From Cheiracanthium punctorium (lineage: Eukaryota; Arthropoda; Arachnida; Araneae; Cheiracanthiidae), in contig JAWZYV010006179.1 of NCBI GenBank assembly GCA_038373885.1, forward strand, positions 1 to 64,000: a DNA stretch of 64,000 nt, in the 5' to 3' direction. The notes under the pieces were generated by a model. That model had not been told where the DNA came from and searched no databases. It was given only the letters and a program-made list of their open reading frames with translations. Shown piece by piece: positions 35,469 through 47,769 of the stretch (the first letter of the stretch is position 1; every line of letters starts with the position of its first letter). Position numbers and translations under genes: made by a program.

Positions 35469-37015
35469 CTAATATGTCATAATATATAAATATTTATGAT
35501 AGCTTACTTTTAATTTTTTTCTTGCAGGTAATTTTCCGCTGTTATCTACTTGTACATTTTCCTCTCCTTTACCAAGTATTTTCGTAATAGAAAATCTAAC
35601 TTCCTGTCGAAGACGGGTATTTGTTAACCTCCTTTCTAACTCTTCACTTGCTAGTTGCTTTGCAAGATTCTTCATAAAATCTAGCCTTGACTTTTTTTCA
35701 TAGTCTCCTGTAGCCTGGTAAATAATAAATGCGTTAACTGCACTTATATCCATAAGACGAAAAAATATAGCCATTGGCCACTTTCTTGTTCTCCGACAGG
35801 TACAATATGTCACACATTTTTCATCTAAGGAATCAACACCAGCTTTCGTATTGTTATAAAAACTGATAATTTCTGGCTTATTGATGTCTGTTATATGATG
35901 AGTGCATTGTTATTGATGATGTTATTGTGATGTTATGATGTTATTGATGAGTGCATAGACGACACTAGCAATACAGCTTTACCTTTTTTAGAAACATGTG
36001 ATAACAACGTTAAATCTTTCGAAAAGCCGTAAACTGAACTCCCTACTTTTCTGCTTCTGTTTGGAAGGAATTCTTTAGGTATCTCTGGTTTGTTTTTCTT
36101 TAATGTTCCAACATAGGTTAATTTTTTTCCCTTCAAAACTTCCCCCCAAGCCCCCTTTCCCTTCAAAACTTTCCCCAAGGTTCCCTACAAGCTCAACCGA
36201 TGAAAACCAATTGTCTGCTGTTATATTCCTGTTTGTGCCTGCAATACAAGCAGACAAGCGCACAACTGCCTGTGTTGGTTTTTGCAACATTTTATCTTCT
36301 TCTGAAAGTGTCATACCATCAGAATTTTTACCGCAATATATGTAGCCATTGAAGAAGTAATTGTTTCTAGCATCAGTTAAAGCCATGATTTTCAGTCCAT
36401 ATTTACAAGGCTTATTGGGCATATACATCTTGAATTTACTCCTTCCTCTAAAACTAACGAGCATCTCATCGACACATGCTGAAGTGCCAATGCTGAAAGC
36501 TGACTGAGAGTTTGTGATTAATTTTTCGAAAATCTCCGATATTAATGCCACTGGATTTTCCCTTAATCGCTCTTCTCTCGTATTTGGGTCATCAAATCTC
36601 AAGCATTGGAGTAGAACTGCAAAACGTTTCACGTTCATAATGCACCGGAAAATGTCTCGCCCTCTGCCATCTGTTCCAAACAGTGAACTGATATCCTCAT
36701 GGTTTGATTTAAAAGCAGCAGTGTAAAATAGTAGACCCATAAAGCCACGTAATTCCACTGTATCCAAATCACGCAAATCTGACTTCTCTTGATCTTTATA
36801 CTTTTGCCTAATTGCAGCAAGTTTTAGATTTGTATATTTCACGATCATAAGCAACATGTCGGTCGAGAAAATATAGGTCCAAGCTTCATTTTCAGTCAAA
36901 GATAACCTTTGAAAATTAGGACGAATTCCAGGCAGCTTCAAAACAATATTGTGCTAAGATGTACGGGAATGTGAACTCACTAACGACTTCTTTGACCACT
37001 TGTATCTATTTTTTC
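35469..37015 (-). pseudogene. piggyBac-type transposase, nearly full length but broken
   Basis: Minus-strand order: YGKGKNRYKWSKK and SHSRTS, a TAG at about 36956, then a 288-codon frame beginning with TTG. It carries LRGFMGLLFYTAAFKSN, SACVDEMLVSFRGR (first D), KPCKYGLKIMALTDARN and ITADNWFSSVELV (second D). Frames then shift to KLTYVGTLKKNKPEIPKEF and SSVYGFSKDLTLLSHVSKKG, and shift again to KPEIISFYNNTKAGVDSLDEKC (third D) and TRKWPMAIFFRLMDISAVNAF. The DDD triad is visible, split over three frames. The C-terminal cysteine-rich domain is missing; the frame ends after PARKKLK at AAAAGTAAGC, which could be a splice donor. No TTAA-flanked ends were found, so it may be an old transposon or a domesticated copy gone bad. 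Confidence 0.85.
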
Positions 37016-38017
37016 CTTTCCCATAAAAGAATGTAAATATTATTTAAAGATATTTTATAGGGTCTGGCAAACTTAAGCGCATTGTAATACAGATTGTTTT
37101 GAGGTTGTAGCCAAAATATTGCCAAATTTCAGTACGGTACCTCCCGTAATCGCCTCATGTCGCAGCACCGCAAAATTTGGCGAAGCACCGACAGTTGTGT
37201 GCGAAGATATTGTAGAGTCGATGCATTTAACGTAGTTTCTGTTTCCTCTTTTTTATAACTGGAACCTACAAGAAAATGTACTTTAAATATTTAAAAATAT
37301 TGGTTAAAAACATCTAAGTACTTGGTTAGAAAGAGAGAAATAATAATTCTGCCATCGTTAACATGTTCAACTCAGTGTCATCAGATAACGCAAAACGCGT
37401 GTGACTCAAAATTTTCTTTTTTATGGCTACCGGAGCGTGATAAGTGAAGGTGTGAAAAGTTCTATTTATTTATTTATATTTGTTCATTATTTTTTGTGGA
37501 TATTTACTATATGACAATAAAATAAGTAATCGATTTTGTAAGAAGAAAATTAATCATGATCCACATTTAAAATTTTACATACTTTCGATCTTATTTTCTC
37601 GTCTTCGAATTTAAATAACATTTCGATATAATTTAATGAATAATTTTAATTGCAGTAACATTTCCTAGTTAGTTTATTTGTTTAACCAAAAAAACGGAAA
37701 GCGATGCAATACAACTCATAATTTAACTACTAAGCGTTACAGTTGTAGGTGTTACTCTAGAAGCTCAACTGGTTGAAACAAAACCAGAGTTCGTGTCTAA
37801 TGAACCATAATACAAGTTTTATGTTATGTGGTGAAATATTGAATCATGAAGTGGGAAATACATAAAAAAATAATTTCAAATTTAGCAAATTAGAATTTTC
37901 TTCGTCATCTGTTGATTATATAATTCAATTGTTAATAAGAATTTAAAAAAAAATGTGTTTGAAGGAGTGACGCTGGGGACTCCATGTCAAGACTGCCTAT
38001 TTAAAGCTATTTTTCTT
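37016..38017. other. Unassigned DNA upstream of the piggyBac pseudogene
   Basis: No gene. Includes a GC-richer patch at 37130-37210 without coding signal. Confidence 0.4.
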
Positions 38018-38580
38018 ATTCAATCAACTAGTTGACGCGTTTGTGTAGTCATTTAATTAAAAATTCACGCTGTGTCCATTTAAAATTGAATTAGTTTGAA
38101 TGGCTTTAGATATTTCCAATTTGAATTAGTTACGGAGAAATATTTTGGCGCTTTTGGAAAATAAAATGAAAAGGTCGAGTGCAAAAAAGGCTATATACAT
38201 GGGTAGTAGGATTGTGTTGCATAATTACAATGTATTTCCTTATTCAATAAACTGGTTACGTAACGCAAAAATAATTTATGTGTACTTATTTAAATAGAAT
38301 TTGCTCGGTATTCATTTAAAGTAGGAAACATTTTGTTTGAATATATTTAGGTATTTCCCATTTTAATTAGTTAAGGAGAAAAATTTTGGCTCTTTCGGAA
38401 AGTAGAAATATATATTCGACATCATATGATTTGAAAAGTATGTATGTTACTTTGAACTCGCTTAAATGAAGAATTACAAATCCAATTTATAAATTATCTT
38501 TGCGTTACGTAACCAGTTTTTTGAAAAGGTTATGCAATATAATTATGTAACATACTCTTAATACCCATGCATTTTGTCAC
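38018..38580. repeat. Composite repeat: direct copies plus inverted arm
   Basis: A unit at about 38018-38180 recurs at 38237-38420 (TCTTATTCAATMAACT start, GAATTAGTTACGGAGAAA / TAATTAGTTAAGGAGAAA). In addition 38190-38275 pairs in inverted form with 38500-38575 (CTGGTTACGTAACGCAAA against TTTGCGTTACGTAACCAG, and CATGGGTA near 38200 against TACCCATG near 38560). The repeat element looks rearranged; no target duplication seen. Confidence 0.65.
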
Positions 38581-38589
38581 AAGAGACAT

Positions 38590-40782
38590 ACTTCGACTAT
38601 CCATTAGAGAATTTTAAAAAGATCTGATTTTCTTTGATCGATCGTTCGAATATTTTTTTACTAACAGCTCCCTGGATTTGAACAATGTCTGCTAGCAACC
38701 TTCTTGGCACAGTATTCATGTTGCTGAGCTCTTACACAGGGACATAGCCGAAAAACTATTTTGGAACTTGACATGAAATAAAATTTCTTTAATAAACAAA
38801 ATTTCTCCAGTTATAAAAAGAAGAAAGAGAAACTATGTTAAATGCATTTATTATAGGATACTTTCCAGTACAACTGTCTTTTTTTCTGAAGATCTGATCG
38901 CTAATGATATCTAGTGCGAAAATCTATAGTAAAGAAACATACCGATACTTCCCCCCTGGCTATACACTGCTATCACACTCTTATAACAGGCTTAAACCCA
39001 AGGATAGCCTATGGAATTTGTTGAACTTATTTCAAAATGTCTCAAAAGAATTTTCAGGTTTCTTCAGGAAAGTGACTAAGAATTTCGTGCAGCACTGAGA
39101 CGGATTGTGAAAACAAAAGAAAAGGCCAGTTAGTGAATGAATAAAATTTCTTTGTGCACTTTGTCATCATTGCTAATCATCTGTATAAAACAGGTATGTA
39201 TAATCAAAATTTAAATTACAGTTAGTGTAGAGTAGTTTAGCTGAAATAGTCTTTAGTGATTTTTGGCAGGTTATGTGTTAAGTAATTTAAGTTTATAATT
39301 ATTTATACTTACATGCATTCATTTTGAACTGTATCAATGATTTAACGTACATTCACTTTTTATGAAATATTACATTCAATATTTATTTTGTAACAAAGAT
39401 AAATTTTTATAACATTTTCCTTAAGTAGTGTATCAGGGAAGTCTCAGGGGAAAAATTGAGGGGGGGGGACAGAAAAATTTAGAAGTAAGTAGATTTTTTT
39501 ACAAAATGTTTTCAAATATCCAAAAATAGTTAGAATTTTAAAAAAAAAGCTTGGTTATTGACATCGGATTAAAATAAATGAGGGGGGGGGAGTTTCTGAT
39601 ACCCCCCTCTTTATCTTCCTATAGTTTGTACTTTCCTCAATAATACATGCGGTTACAATTTTAAACTAAAAATAAATATTACAGATATCGTCGTATATTA
39701 GAAATAAGTCTACAGAAGAAATTTTGTAAACACAAGCCATAGACATAGACCTAAAATATCTTTCGGTGTGACATTAATAAAACCAAAATAAAAACGTTGT
39801 TTAGATTATACAATGACTCAGGCTTTTATTCCTTAAAATGTTGATCATAGACGTGTACTGCAACAAATTACAAGGATACACAAAAAAAGTAGAGAATTTT
39901 ATGATTTCAATAAAAAAATGTTAGGAGATTAGATCTAAATAAATACCAAATAAAAATTTTATACAGCTTTATTAAAATGAGCACCATACATTAATGAGGT
40001 GATTTACAAAATTTCGTCATTATATCTTAAAACGTGTCGGAGACGTGAAAATAAATATATGCTGACTTAAACCATTTTTAAACTTTATACATCACCTCGT
40101 GAATGTATGGGGTCTATTTTACTACTTTGGAATTTTTTGTACGGGGAAAGCATAAAAATTTAAATTTTGTATTCATTTGGATTTAATCTCTTGAAAACTT
40201 TAATCGGCACCGTAAAATTCTGTGCTTTTTTTACGCAACTTTGTAATTTACTGTACATGCTCATCATCAGTTTTATGTACATGCACATGCTCAAAGCTGA
40301 ATTCAGTGTTATTGGGAAACCCTGTATATATATTCAGGTTGCTCTGCTCAGAATATATTTCCTTCCGTTTAAATTATTCTAATGATTGTTTAGAGATAAA
40401 TGTAACTAAATTACGAAAATATTTGTGAAAAGTCTTAATACTTGATGAATCTTACTATTAATATAAATAGTATTATACTCAACGTCTAAAGTAGTCGCTA
40501 TTGTACGAATGTGTTTTACTAATTTACTATTTTTGACAATAATTATTTACAAATGTGAGCACTAAAACCAAATTCCTAAATCCGCAAATCATTGAAGTGT
40601 CTAGAATTTTGGAAGTAAAAATAATATATAATTTTGTTGAATAATCATTCAGTTTTTTCGATAATTATTTGTACTTAAAACTTTTCTTACACTTCTTATA
40701 CTTTTTTACAATTTTCTTTTTTCTCATACTCAATATTTTAGTTTTAGAACTAAAAATGTAAGATATACAAATATCACTTACA
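38590..40782. other. Unassigned AT-rich DNA with G-runs
   Basis: No gene. Two G-rich tracts near 39460 and 39580 with C-runs near 39603 recall the hAT-type MITEs, but no terminal repeats were found. A conserved-looking stretch at 40167-40382 gave no domain. Confidence 0.4.
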
Positions 40783-40918
40783 CAGTCGCGTAGCCAGGAA
40801 AATTTTTCGGGGGGGGGATATGAACTTATTTGTGTATAAATAGGCAGAATTTCATTGCTAATCCAAAAATTTCGGGGGGGGTGTATATATCCCGATATCC
40901 CTCCTGGCTGCGGCCCTG
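40783..40918. mobile_element. hAT-type MITE relative with perfect 8-bp TSD
   Basis: Starts CAGTCGCGTAGCCAGG and ends CCTGGCTGCGGCCCTG. CACTTACA lies directly on both sides (40775-40782 and 40919-40926), a perfect 8-bp duplication. The G-run/C-run layout is shared with copies at 10384, 21318 and 43381, though the core differs. Confidence 0.85.
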
Positions 40919-40950
40919 CACTTACATAATTATCTGCTTAACTTCAATTC

Positions 40951-42348
40951 ATCCTGGATCCTGAATTCAACAGCGACAAGCATATTAAACACCTGGTTTC
41001 AAAGGCTGGTAAGCGCCTTAACTTTCTTAAATATCTAGCTGGCAAGGATTGGGGAGCTGATGCTATCACTCTTAGAACCACATATATTTCGCTTATAAGA
41101 CCTATTCTGTAATATGGCTACCCTATTTATTCCTGCGCGTCTGAAACCAATCTCCAGAAATTACAACGTGTACAACTGAGTGCCGCTCGAATCATTCTCG
41201 GACTTAAAAATAGCTGTCCTTCTGGTATAGCCCTATTTGAAGCCAACTTACAACCATTGCATCTTCGAAGAAGAGCTAACTTGGTAAAATACTTTAATAA
41301 AATTTACAGCTATGGCTCCCAACAGTGTACTTCCTTGTATCTGCACACCTGGCATAATAATCAAAGACTTAAGAAATTCAGCCCTTTTAGTTTGGCGGAA
41401 ACTCAAAACCTGATCTCTCGTGAGGTTGAACCTCAATCTTTGAGATCTTATATTGATCCCTCAGAGGGAATGCCAAAAGTTTTCTTCCACTTTGATCTGA
41501 ATTCCACTGCAAACAAGCAAACTCATCATGACGACCATCTTCGGCAACTGGCCCTGGAAATCATTAGTCACATTCCTAAAGATGCAGTGCAGGTCTATAC
41601 TGATGGTAGCCGTACAGAAAATCGTACTGGCAGCGGTATTTACATTAGAACTCCTCATCTTGAGACTTCATTAAAACAACGAAACCCTGATACTTGTTCT
41701 GTCTTCAGGAGCGAATTAATTGCAATAAATGTTGGACTTGACGCTATCTTACCTATTGATTATGAATTTGGTGAACTTTGGATCTTATCGGACAGCCGCA
41801 GTGCACTTCAACATCTTAGTGACTGGTCCTCTGCAGGCGATGAAACCAGTATATCTATCCTGCTCAAACTAAAGAAACTTTCTCAGAACCACGACATCCA
41901 TCTCCAATGGATCCCATCACATGTAAACATTAGTGGTAATGAGGTTGCAGATAGATTAGCAAAAGAAGGCAGTGAGGACGAAACGACCACTGGTGTTTCG
42001 CTTACTCACCAAGAACTGTACTCAAATGAAAAATCTAAATTAAATTCAATTTGGCGCATTCCACCTGCGCACCAATGGTACACCGGAACATCCCCTGGCT
42101 TTCTACTGGAATTTAAATGTGATCGTGGCTCCCAGACTGCACTTGCTAGACTTAAAAGTGGCCACCTTAAGTGTCTTTCGTACGAACATGGCAAGAAATT
42201 CCACCCCACTTGCAAGAAATGCTGTGATCATCCAGCCTCTCCAGAGCACATACTGAGTTGCGTCGGACTTTCTAAGGAGGACTTAACATCTGCTCCCCTT
42301 TTAGTTATAGACTTTCTGTCGGTCAACAATCTATTGGAGTTGATCTGA
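40951..42348 (+). pseudogene. 5'-truncated LINE ORF2: RT tail and RNase H domain
   Basis: The frame runs from ILDPEFNSDKHIKHLVSKAG through RTTYISLIRPIL, one TAA at 41110-41112 (where family members have a sense codon in RPILEYG), then stays open to the TGA at 42346. The RNase H domain has its four acidic residues: VYTDGSR, FRSELIAI, ILSDSRSAL and NEVADRLAK, with the GNE segment intact. The tail carries HLKCLSYEHGKKF and CKKCCDHPASPEHILSC, a CCHC-like knuckle. RNase-H-bearing non-LTR elements include the I, R1/LOA and related groups; I do not choose among them. Endonuclease and most of the RT are absent, so it is a typical dead-on-arrival LINE copy. Confidence 0.88.
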
Positions 42349-42395
42349 CTTATGTCAGATCTTTAAAGAGGATAAGCAACAACAACAACAAAAAG
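42349..42395 (+). repeat. LINE 3' tail with (AAC)n
   Basis: Directly behind the ORF stop comes a short UTR and CAACAACAACAACAAAAAG at about 42377-42395. Such short-repeat tails mark the 3' end of some non-LTR elements. Confidence 0.7.
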
Positions 42396-43054
42396 ATTTT
42401 TTACTCCTATATTCTTTGAACCCACGACAAACTATGACTCATTTGACCAAAATAATAAATCAATAAAATAAAATAATAATAATAATAAAATATATACAGA
42501 TTTAGTTATAAGTTATTTCTAGCTTTTCAAAATCGAGTAAGGGTTGATATATACCGAAAATGCTAATTATTATAAATAAAATTTTCTAATAATTTGCCAA
42601 CCAGAAGTTAAGAAATCTTTTCATTTCAAACTCGAAGTTCTGGGAAATAGCGTTTATTTTTCTTTACACAAATACATTTATACATCTTACCTCAAAAGAT
42701 TAAAGCATTTTATAGAATACCGAAACTGGTCGGAAATGTATGAAACGATTATAAATTTCACATATTGCTTAGTCATTCAATGGAATGAAAAATAACAAAC
42801 CACAATCAACTCCGCTTGTCCCAATTTTGCTTTTCATAAAATATAAAACTATGTGAAATTCAAAATAAAATCTTTTCCTCTTTGTTGAAATAATCAAGTT
42901 TTATTTATTTACTTATTTATTTTAATGAGAAAAGAACAAGTTATGTTTTGTAAAGCTTTATTGTTATTCTTTATACATACATATTTAATAAAACGTTTTT
43001 AACAGCAGTACTTTATTACACTTTCAAAATAACGCATGTACAGAAATGAACATC
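42396..43054. other. Unassigned AT-rich DNA
   Basis: An (AAT)n tract lies near 42470-42488. No gene was seen. Confidence 0.4.
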
Positions 43055-43058
43055 TTAA

Positions 43059-43743
43059 CCCTTTAACGCGCAGCATTTCCTCTCTGGGAACACCAAACTC
43101 TGACGTTTTGACTGTTGCCAGTCACGAGGAATAGATTTGATTTCTATAAAAATAGTTGTGGGTGACAAAGCTCCACAAGAATCCTTTACTTTTTAGCACG
43201 TCATTTCCCGTAAAAAAATTGTCACGATTATTTTTAACAGCACTGACATCTGCTGAAAAATAGAAGAATGCGAGAACACCTGGAATGATTGCCCAATGCT
43301 GTAAAAAGGACAGCCGTCGCCATCGCTCGACTTAACTACCAGCAAGATGGCGGACGATCGAAACGTCCATCGAGTGCCACCAGAGGCGTAGCCAAGGGGG
43401 GCTTATGGGGGGGTCATAACCCCCCCCCATGAGAAATTATTTGCCATACAAAATGAATATTTTTCACTACATTATTACACACACGTATACATATATATGA
43501 GTTGTAGTAGTCGTAACCCCCCCGATGAAAAATTTCTGGCTACGCCCCTGCGTGCCACAGATCTAGAGACCCTTTTTTGACGCAGCTGGCAGTGCCGCAC
43601 AGCCAGCTGCGTCAAAAAAGGGTCTCTAGATCTGTGGCACGCGATGAACGTTTCGAACGTCCGCCATCTTGCTGGTAGTTAAGTCGAGCGATGGCAACGG
43701 CTGCCCTTTTTTCAGCATTGGGAAAGGGTTACGCCTCAAAGGG
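43059..43743. mobile_element. TTAA-flanked foldback element, piggyBac-like ends
   Basis: TTAA lies at both borders (43055-43058 and 43744-43747). The ends read CCCTTTAACGCG and, inverted, CCCTTTGAGGCG. Long inverted arms meet at about 43595: the left arm (about 43295-43593, less the nested MITE) matches 43601-43725 in inverted form, with CAGCTGCGTCAAAAAAGGG, GATCTGTGGCACGCGATG and AGATGGCGGACG-type blocks. The left half has about 240 bp without a partner. CCCTTT termini with TTAA fit piggyBac-mobilised MITEs. Confidence 0.82.
43381..43550. mobile_element. hAT-type MITE, copy 3, nested in the foldback
   Basis: Ends CAGAGGCGTAGCC and GGCTACGCCCCTG with the same core as copies 1 and 2. It is flanked by AGTGCCAC (43373-43380) and CGTGCCAC (43551-43558), an 8-bp duplication with one mismatch. 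The opposite foldback arm (43635-43650) shows the uninterrupted site, with CGTGCCAC as original. Confidence 0.88.
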
Positions 43744-43747
43744 TTAA

Positions 43748-46700
43748 GTAATAGTCTTATCATCCACTTTTTTTCACACTTTTTTGCTAACCAGTATTGG
43801 GCATCTAGGTATTACATAAAAAGCCTAGGTAAAGTATATCAGAGTTTTTACACATCATCCATTGCCTAAAAAACGTGAGTTATTCCGTAAAATGCCGAGA
43901 TACTCTATAGAATGCAGGTCTTCATACATTACTTGCAACATATATAAGAAAGAATTTGCAAAATTTTCTAAACAACACACATTTAATGCTCCGTAAGAGA
44001 GAAAAAATATCATTACAGATGAGTAAATTCAACTAACACCAAATAAAACCTTGATAAAACGCCGAATCTTCCTTTTCCATCTTACATACTACCATATCTT
44101 CACTGCAATCACAGTTTCTCTAACAAGGAAATCAGAAAAAAGTTTACGACGCTGTAAACAAACTTGAAACAAAAATTTATAACCCTTAAATCTAAACCAG
44201 CAGAAAGGGAAAAAGTTAGTGGCAGAAACTCGTTTGATCCGCTTGTAAATAAAACAAGAAAAAAATCTGGATGGGAAACCGTCAGATATTATTTAGTTTC
44301 ACTTCCTTGCACTAAATCACATAAATGGAAGAACATTTTGTAAGAAAAACAACACTGTAATGAAATGTATAAATAAATTTAAAGGGAAGAAACAGATAAT
44401 AAAACCTAAAGTAAATGGAAAGTGTCGGTGATTGTGAATTTTTACAAAAGAAAATGTGATTCATGCATAAGTTAAAGATAACTTATGCTGTTTATGGATG
44501 ACGGGAAATTTTTCTCAGCATCTCGCTTTAGACTAATTTTATTATTTTTGTAATGATTTCTTTTTTGACGCTCTACATAACGGTACAAGTGTCTCTAAAT
44601 ATTTCAATGTATAGAAAAAAATCATCAACGTCATTTAAGTTTCATCACTGGTTGAAAACTAACTGAATGAATTAAGTTAAACAGCTGGTATTTTTTAGGG
44701 AAATTATGAAGGTGTGACGTCACCAATTTAAAATTTCGTGAAATTGATAAACAATACCACAAGAATGTACTTCATATTCGAAATTTGTGTGATTCTCTCC
44801 GAGATTAGACGGTTTATATGTTTCATGAAATTGCAATATTTTCTCATGAAAAACTATGGTGGATTTAAAGTCTTAAAATGAGCATTTCTGATGGTGGAGC
44901 GAAGATATATAGCATAAGTAATATCAGTATATTCTTTAAGCCTTTTAACTTTGATGATGTGCATATGTATATGTATAACTAGATGATGATGATGTGAATA
45001 TGTAGGTAGAGAATGTATATTCTCTAGATCTAGATGTTCATGCATAAAATATTGATAGATATTCAGATGTTACAATGTCTACTACATCATCTAACTTCAC
45101 TGCGAAAAATAAGCTCCTCCGTAGGTAAAAATTAATTAAAAAATTTCCAAATTTATTTTTTCCAAAACTTTTTTTCCAAAACTTTAACTTAAATTAGAAA
45201 ATATATTCCATTAATTAATAATATTTTTTAGCAGTAATAATATTTTCCCCCATTAGCATGATTTAAACTTTAAGTAATTTTAAACAGTATAAAAGCTTTT
45301 AATAACATTTCTCATTATAAATACTTGCAATTAAAATATTTTACAATATTTTTTCATCTGTTTTGAGTGACTGCATACTTTAGATTTGCTCTTTTTTACG
45401 CATAATATAAAAATATTCTTCAATAAAGGACTGAGTTAGAAAAAAACGCTTTATTCCCTGAGAATTTTCACAAATAGCAATTTAGCTCTTTACGCTGTTT
45501 ATTTTTTATTTGCATTAAAAAATGCATTAATGTTCTGGAATACATAGAATACATGTGCATTTATAAGGTTTCTTTAAATCTGTATGTGGGTATTTTTCAA
45601 AATTTTTTTGTGATTTTTATGCAGTTGCAATGCATAAAAATAAATAGTTAATAATTTAACATGCCTTATTTTTTATCCAATTCCAAACCGCAAAAATTTA
45701 TTTTAATTATTTTTATTCGTGTGATGAGTTAACTGAAAAATGTGTTATTCGCCATTCACATAGTGAGTCAAAAATAGTTTTGTAAGTTTCAGTATAAGCA
45801 TCGATATTTTTTAATTTCATAATTAAAAATACAAGACTTGATGTACTCAATTATTTAAAAATAAACAACTGAATAATGTGTAAACGTATCAGATGTTTTA
45901 CTAGTCTAATAATTTATTGCTTTATTTGTAACAACTTCACACCCCTGTCATTTTAAGTCAATGTTATTGGTCTCTCTTATCGTCTGGATATGTGTCAGTC
46001 AAAAGTGCTCCTGAATTTGAAGATCGTGCTTGAAACATCACCAGGTCAAAATTTATTAACTCATTCTAAATTCTAATTAACAGCATCAAGTAAATGTCAT
46101 TAATATTAGTACGTACCAATTTATCCTTACAAGTAAGATGCAAAGTTTTACATTTTATATACGCAATCTAGCCTGGTATGTATAAGTTACTGGTTAAGTT
46201 GATTGTGTGTTATTTTTGAAGAAGCAGGTTATTTTTTGTCTGTTCAAATCCAGTTACACGTCCTTTGGAAAATTACTGAAACAATTAAATGCTTTCTTAT
46301 AAAATTTAGCGTATACATATTTTTAAAATAGAATGTACATTAAAAACGCTTAAGACAAAGGAAAATTTTTGCCCTAGCAGGTCTTGCTTTCTGCCGCTTT
46401 ATCGGTTCATACAAAAATATTTTTGTTGCCCTTTGGAATCAAAGCATTTATTAAATAAAAAAAAAAAAAACACGCAGTCTGCTAAAACTAATGCACTTTT
46501 TGTTACTACATTATGTTTCGCTCTATCATTCTTTTAAATATCCCATAATCATGCATTCGCAATCAAATAAATTTATTGAATTTTTTAATAAATTAAGATG
46601 AAAACAATTACTTCTCTTTTTTTAAGGCATTTTTTAAAAAAGCCGTCCAAAACTTCGGAATACTTCCGAAGAAGTTTTGTTAATGCTCGTATTAACTAAT

Positions 46701-47769
46701 TTGTCTTAGGAATATCATGAAAAAATCTGTAAATAAAATAATAAGCAATCCGAAAAATTGCCAAAACCAAATAACATCACGCACATTTTTTTTTTCTTCT
46801 ACAATAAGTTTATTAAATTTATTCGAGACGAGAATGTTTGCAGTTATTACTTCCTTACCATTTTTTTTAAAACGTGAGCCACATTTTCGGCATTTTTCCT
46901 GTATTTAAAATTATTTTCGTATTTTTAGAAAAATAAAAACAAAATTGCGTTGCGTGCCATGAAATGAATGTCATTTAATTAAAGCTCACGCACATGCTCC
47001 AAATCATCGAGATATTGGAATGCGGTGAAAGATCATTCCAATTCAAATTATCATCTGCAGCTTTTGAAACTTAATTAAAATCGGAAATTAACTTGTTCTA
47101 TCATGCAAGACCCTAGTAATTTTAAATCTTTAGCCGTAAAGCTTAATTTGAAATTATCTAGTAGGTGGAAAAGGCCATTTTAGATCTTAAATGATTCCGT
47201 TTAAATTAAATGATTGGACACTGAAATGATAATTGTATTAATGGATAGTTTGAATTCCATAATCATTTTGAGAATATGCACTTAAAATAAAAGTTGGGTG
47301 GATTTCAAATTAGTGATACTGTTATTGTAATACTGATATTAGAGTCAATCACTTTAAAGTAGAGATATTATTTAAGAGTGAAAAATAATATGATATGAAA
47401 CGATTCGCTTATGGAATAGTTGGGGAGAACTAGCTCTGAATAATAGAGCATCGCTTTATAATAATACACCGGTTTCAAAATTGAGGGAAAAGTTGTTGAA
47501 TCCCCGCTTTACATCCACTTGGCAAAATACTTCATTTCTGGTGCTTCGTCCAACTGAACATTTATATATTTTTTAACTTAAAAGCATTTATTGGTTTATT
47601 TTCTTTGCAAAAGTTGTAGTTTTGGAGTTACATTTCTTCCAGGTTGAAAAATTCATCATGTGAAGTCCCCCTGAATAGAACAATTCTCAAATGCATTACT
47701 TTTGTTCTAATTTTAAAATATTCCATAAACAGGATTTTTACGTCATATTTTCTTTTAATCTCCGATATG
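43748..47769. other. 4 kb of unassigned AT-rich DNA
   Basis: No gene. A short hairpin CTTCGGAA-TAC-TTCCGAAG is at 46653-46671 and a poly-A run is near 46458-46471. Open frames here (for example 46717-46908) have no domain. Confidence 0.4.

Noticed and set aside
39431..39630. Another G-run/C-run MITE
   Set aside because: G and C tracts are present but no inverted ends or target duplication could be found.
46653..46671. 8-bp hairpin as a terminator or regulatory site
   Set aside because: Short hairpins of this size occur by chance and eukaryotic genes do not use such terminators.
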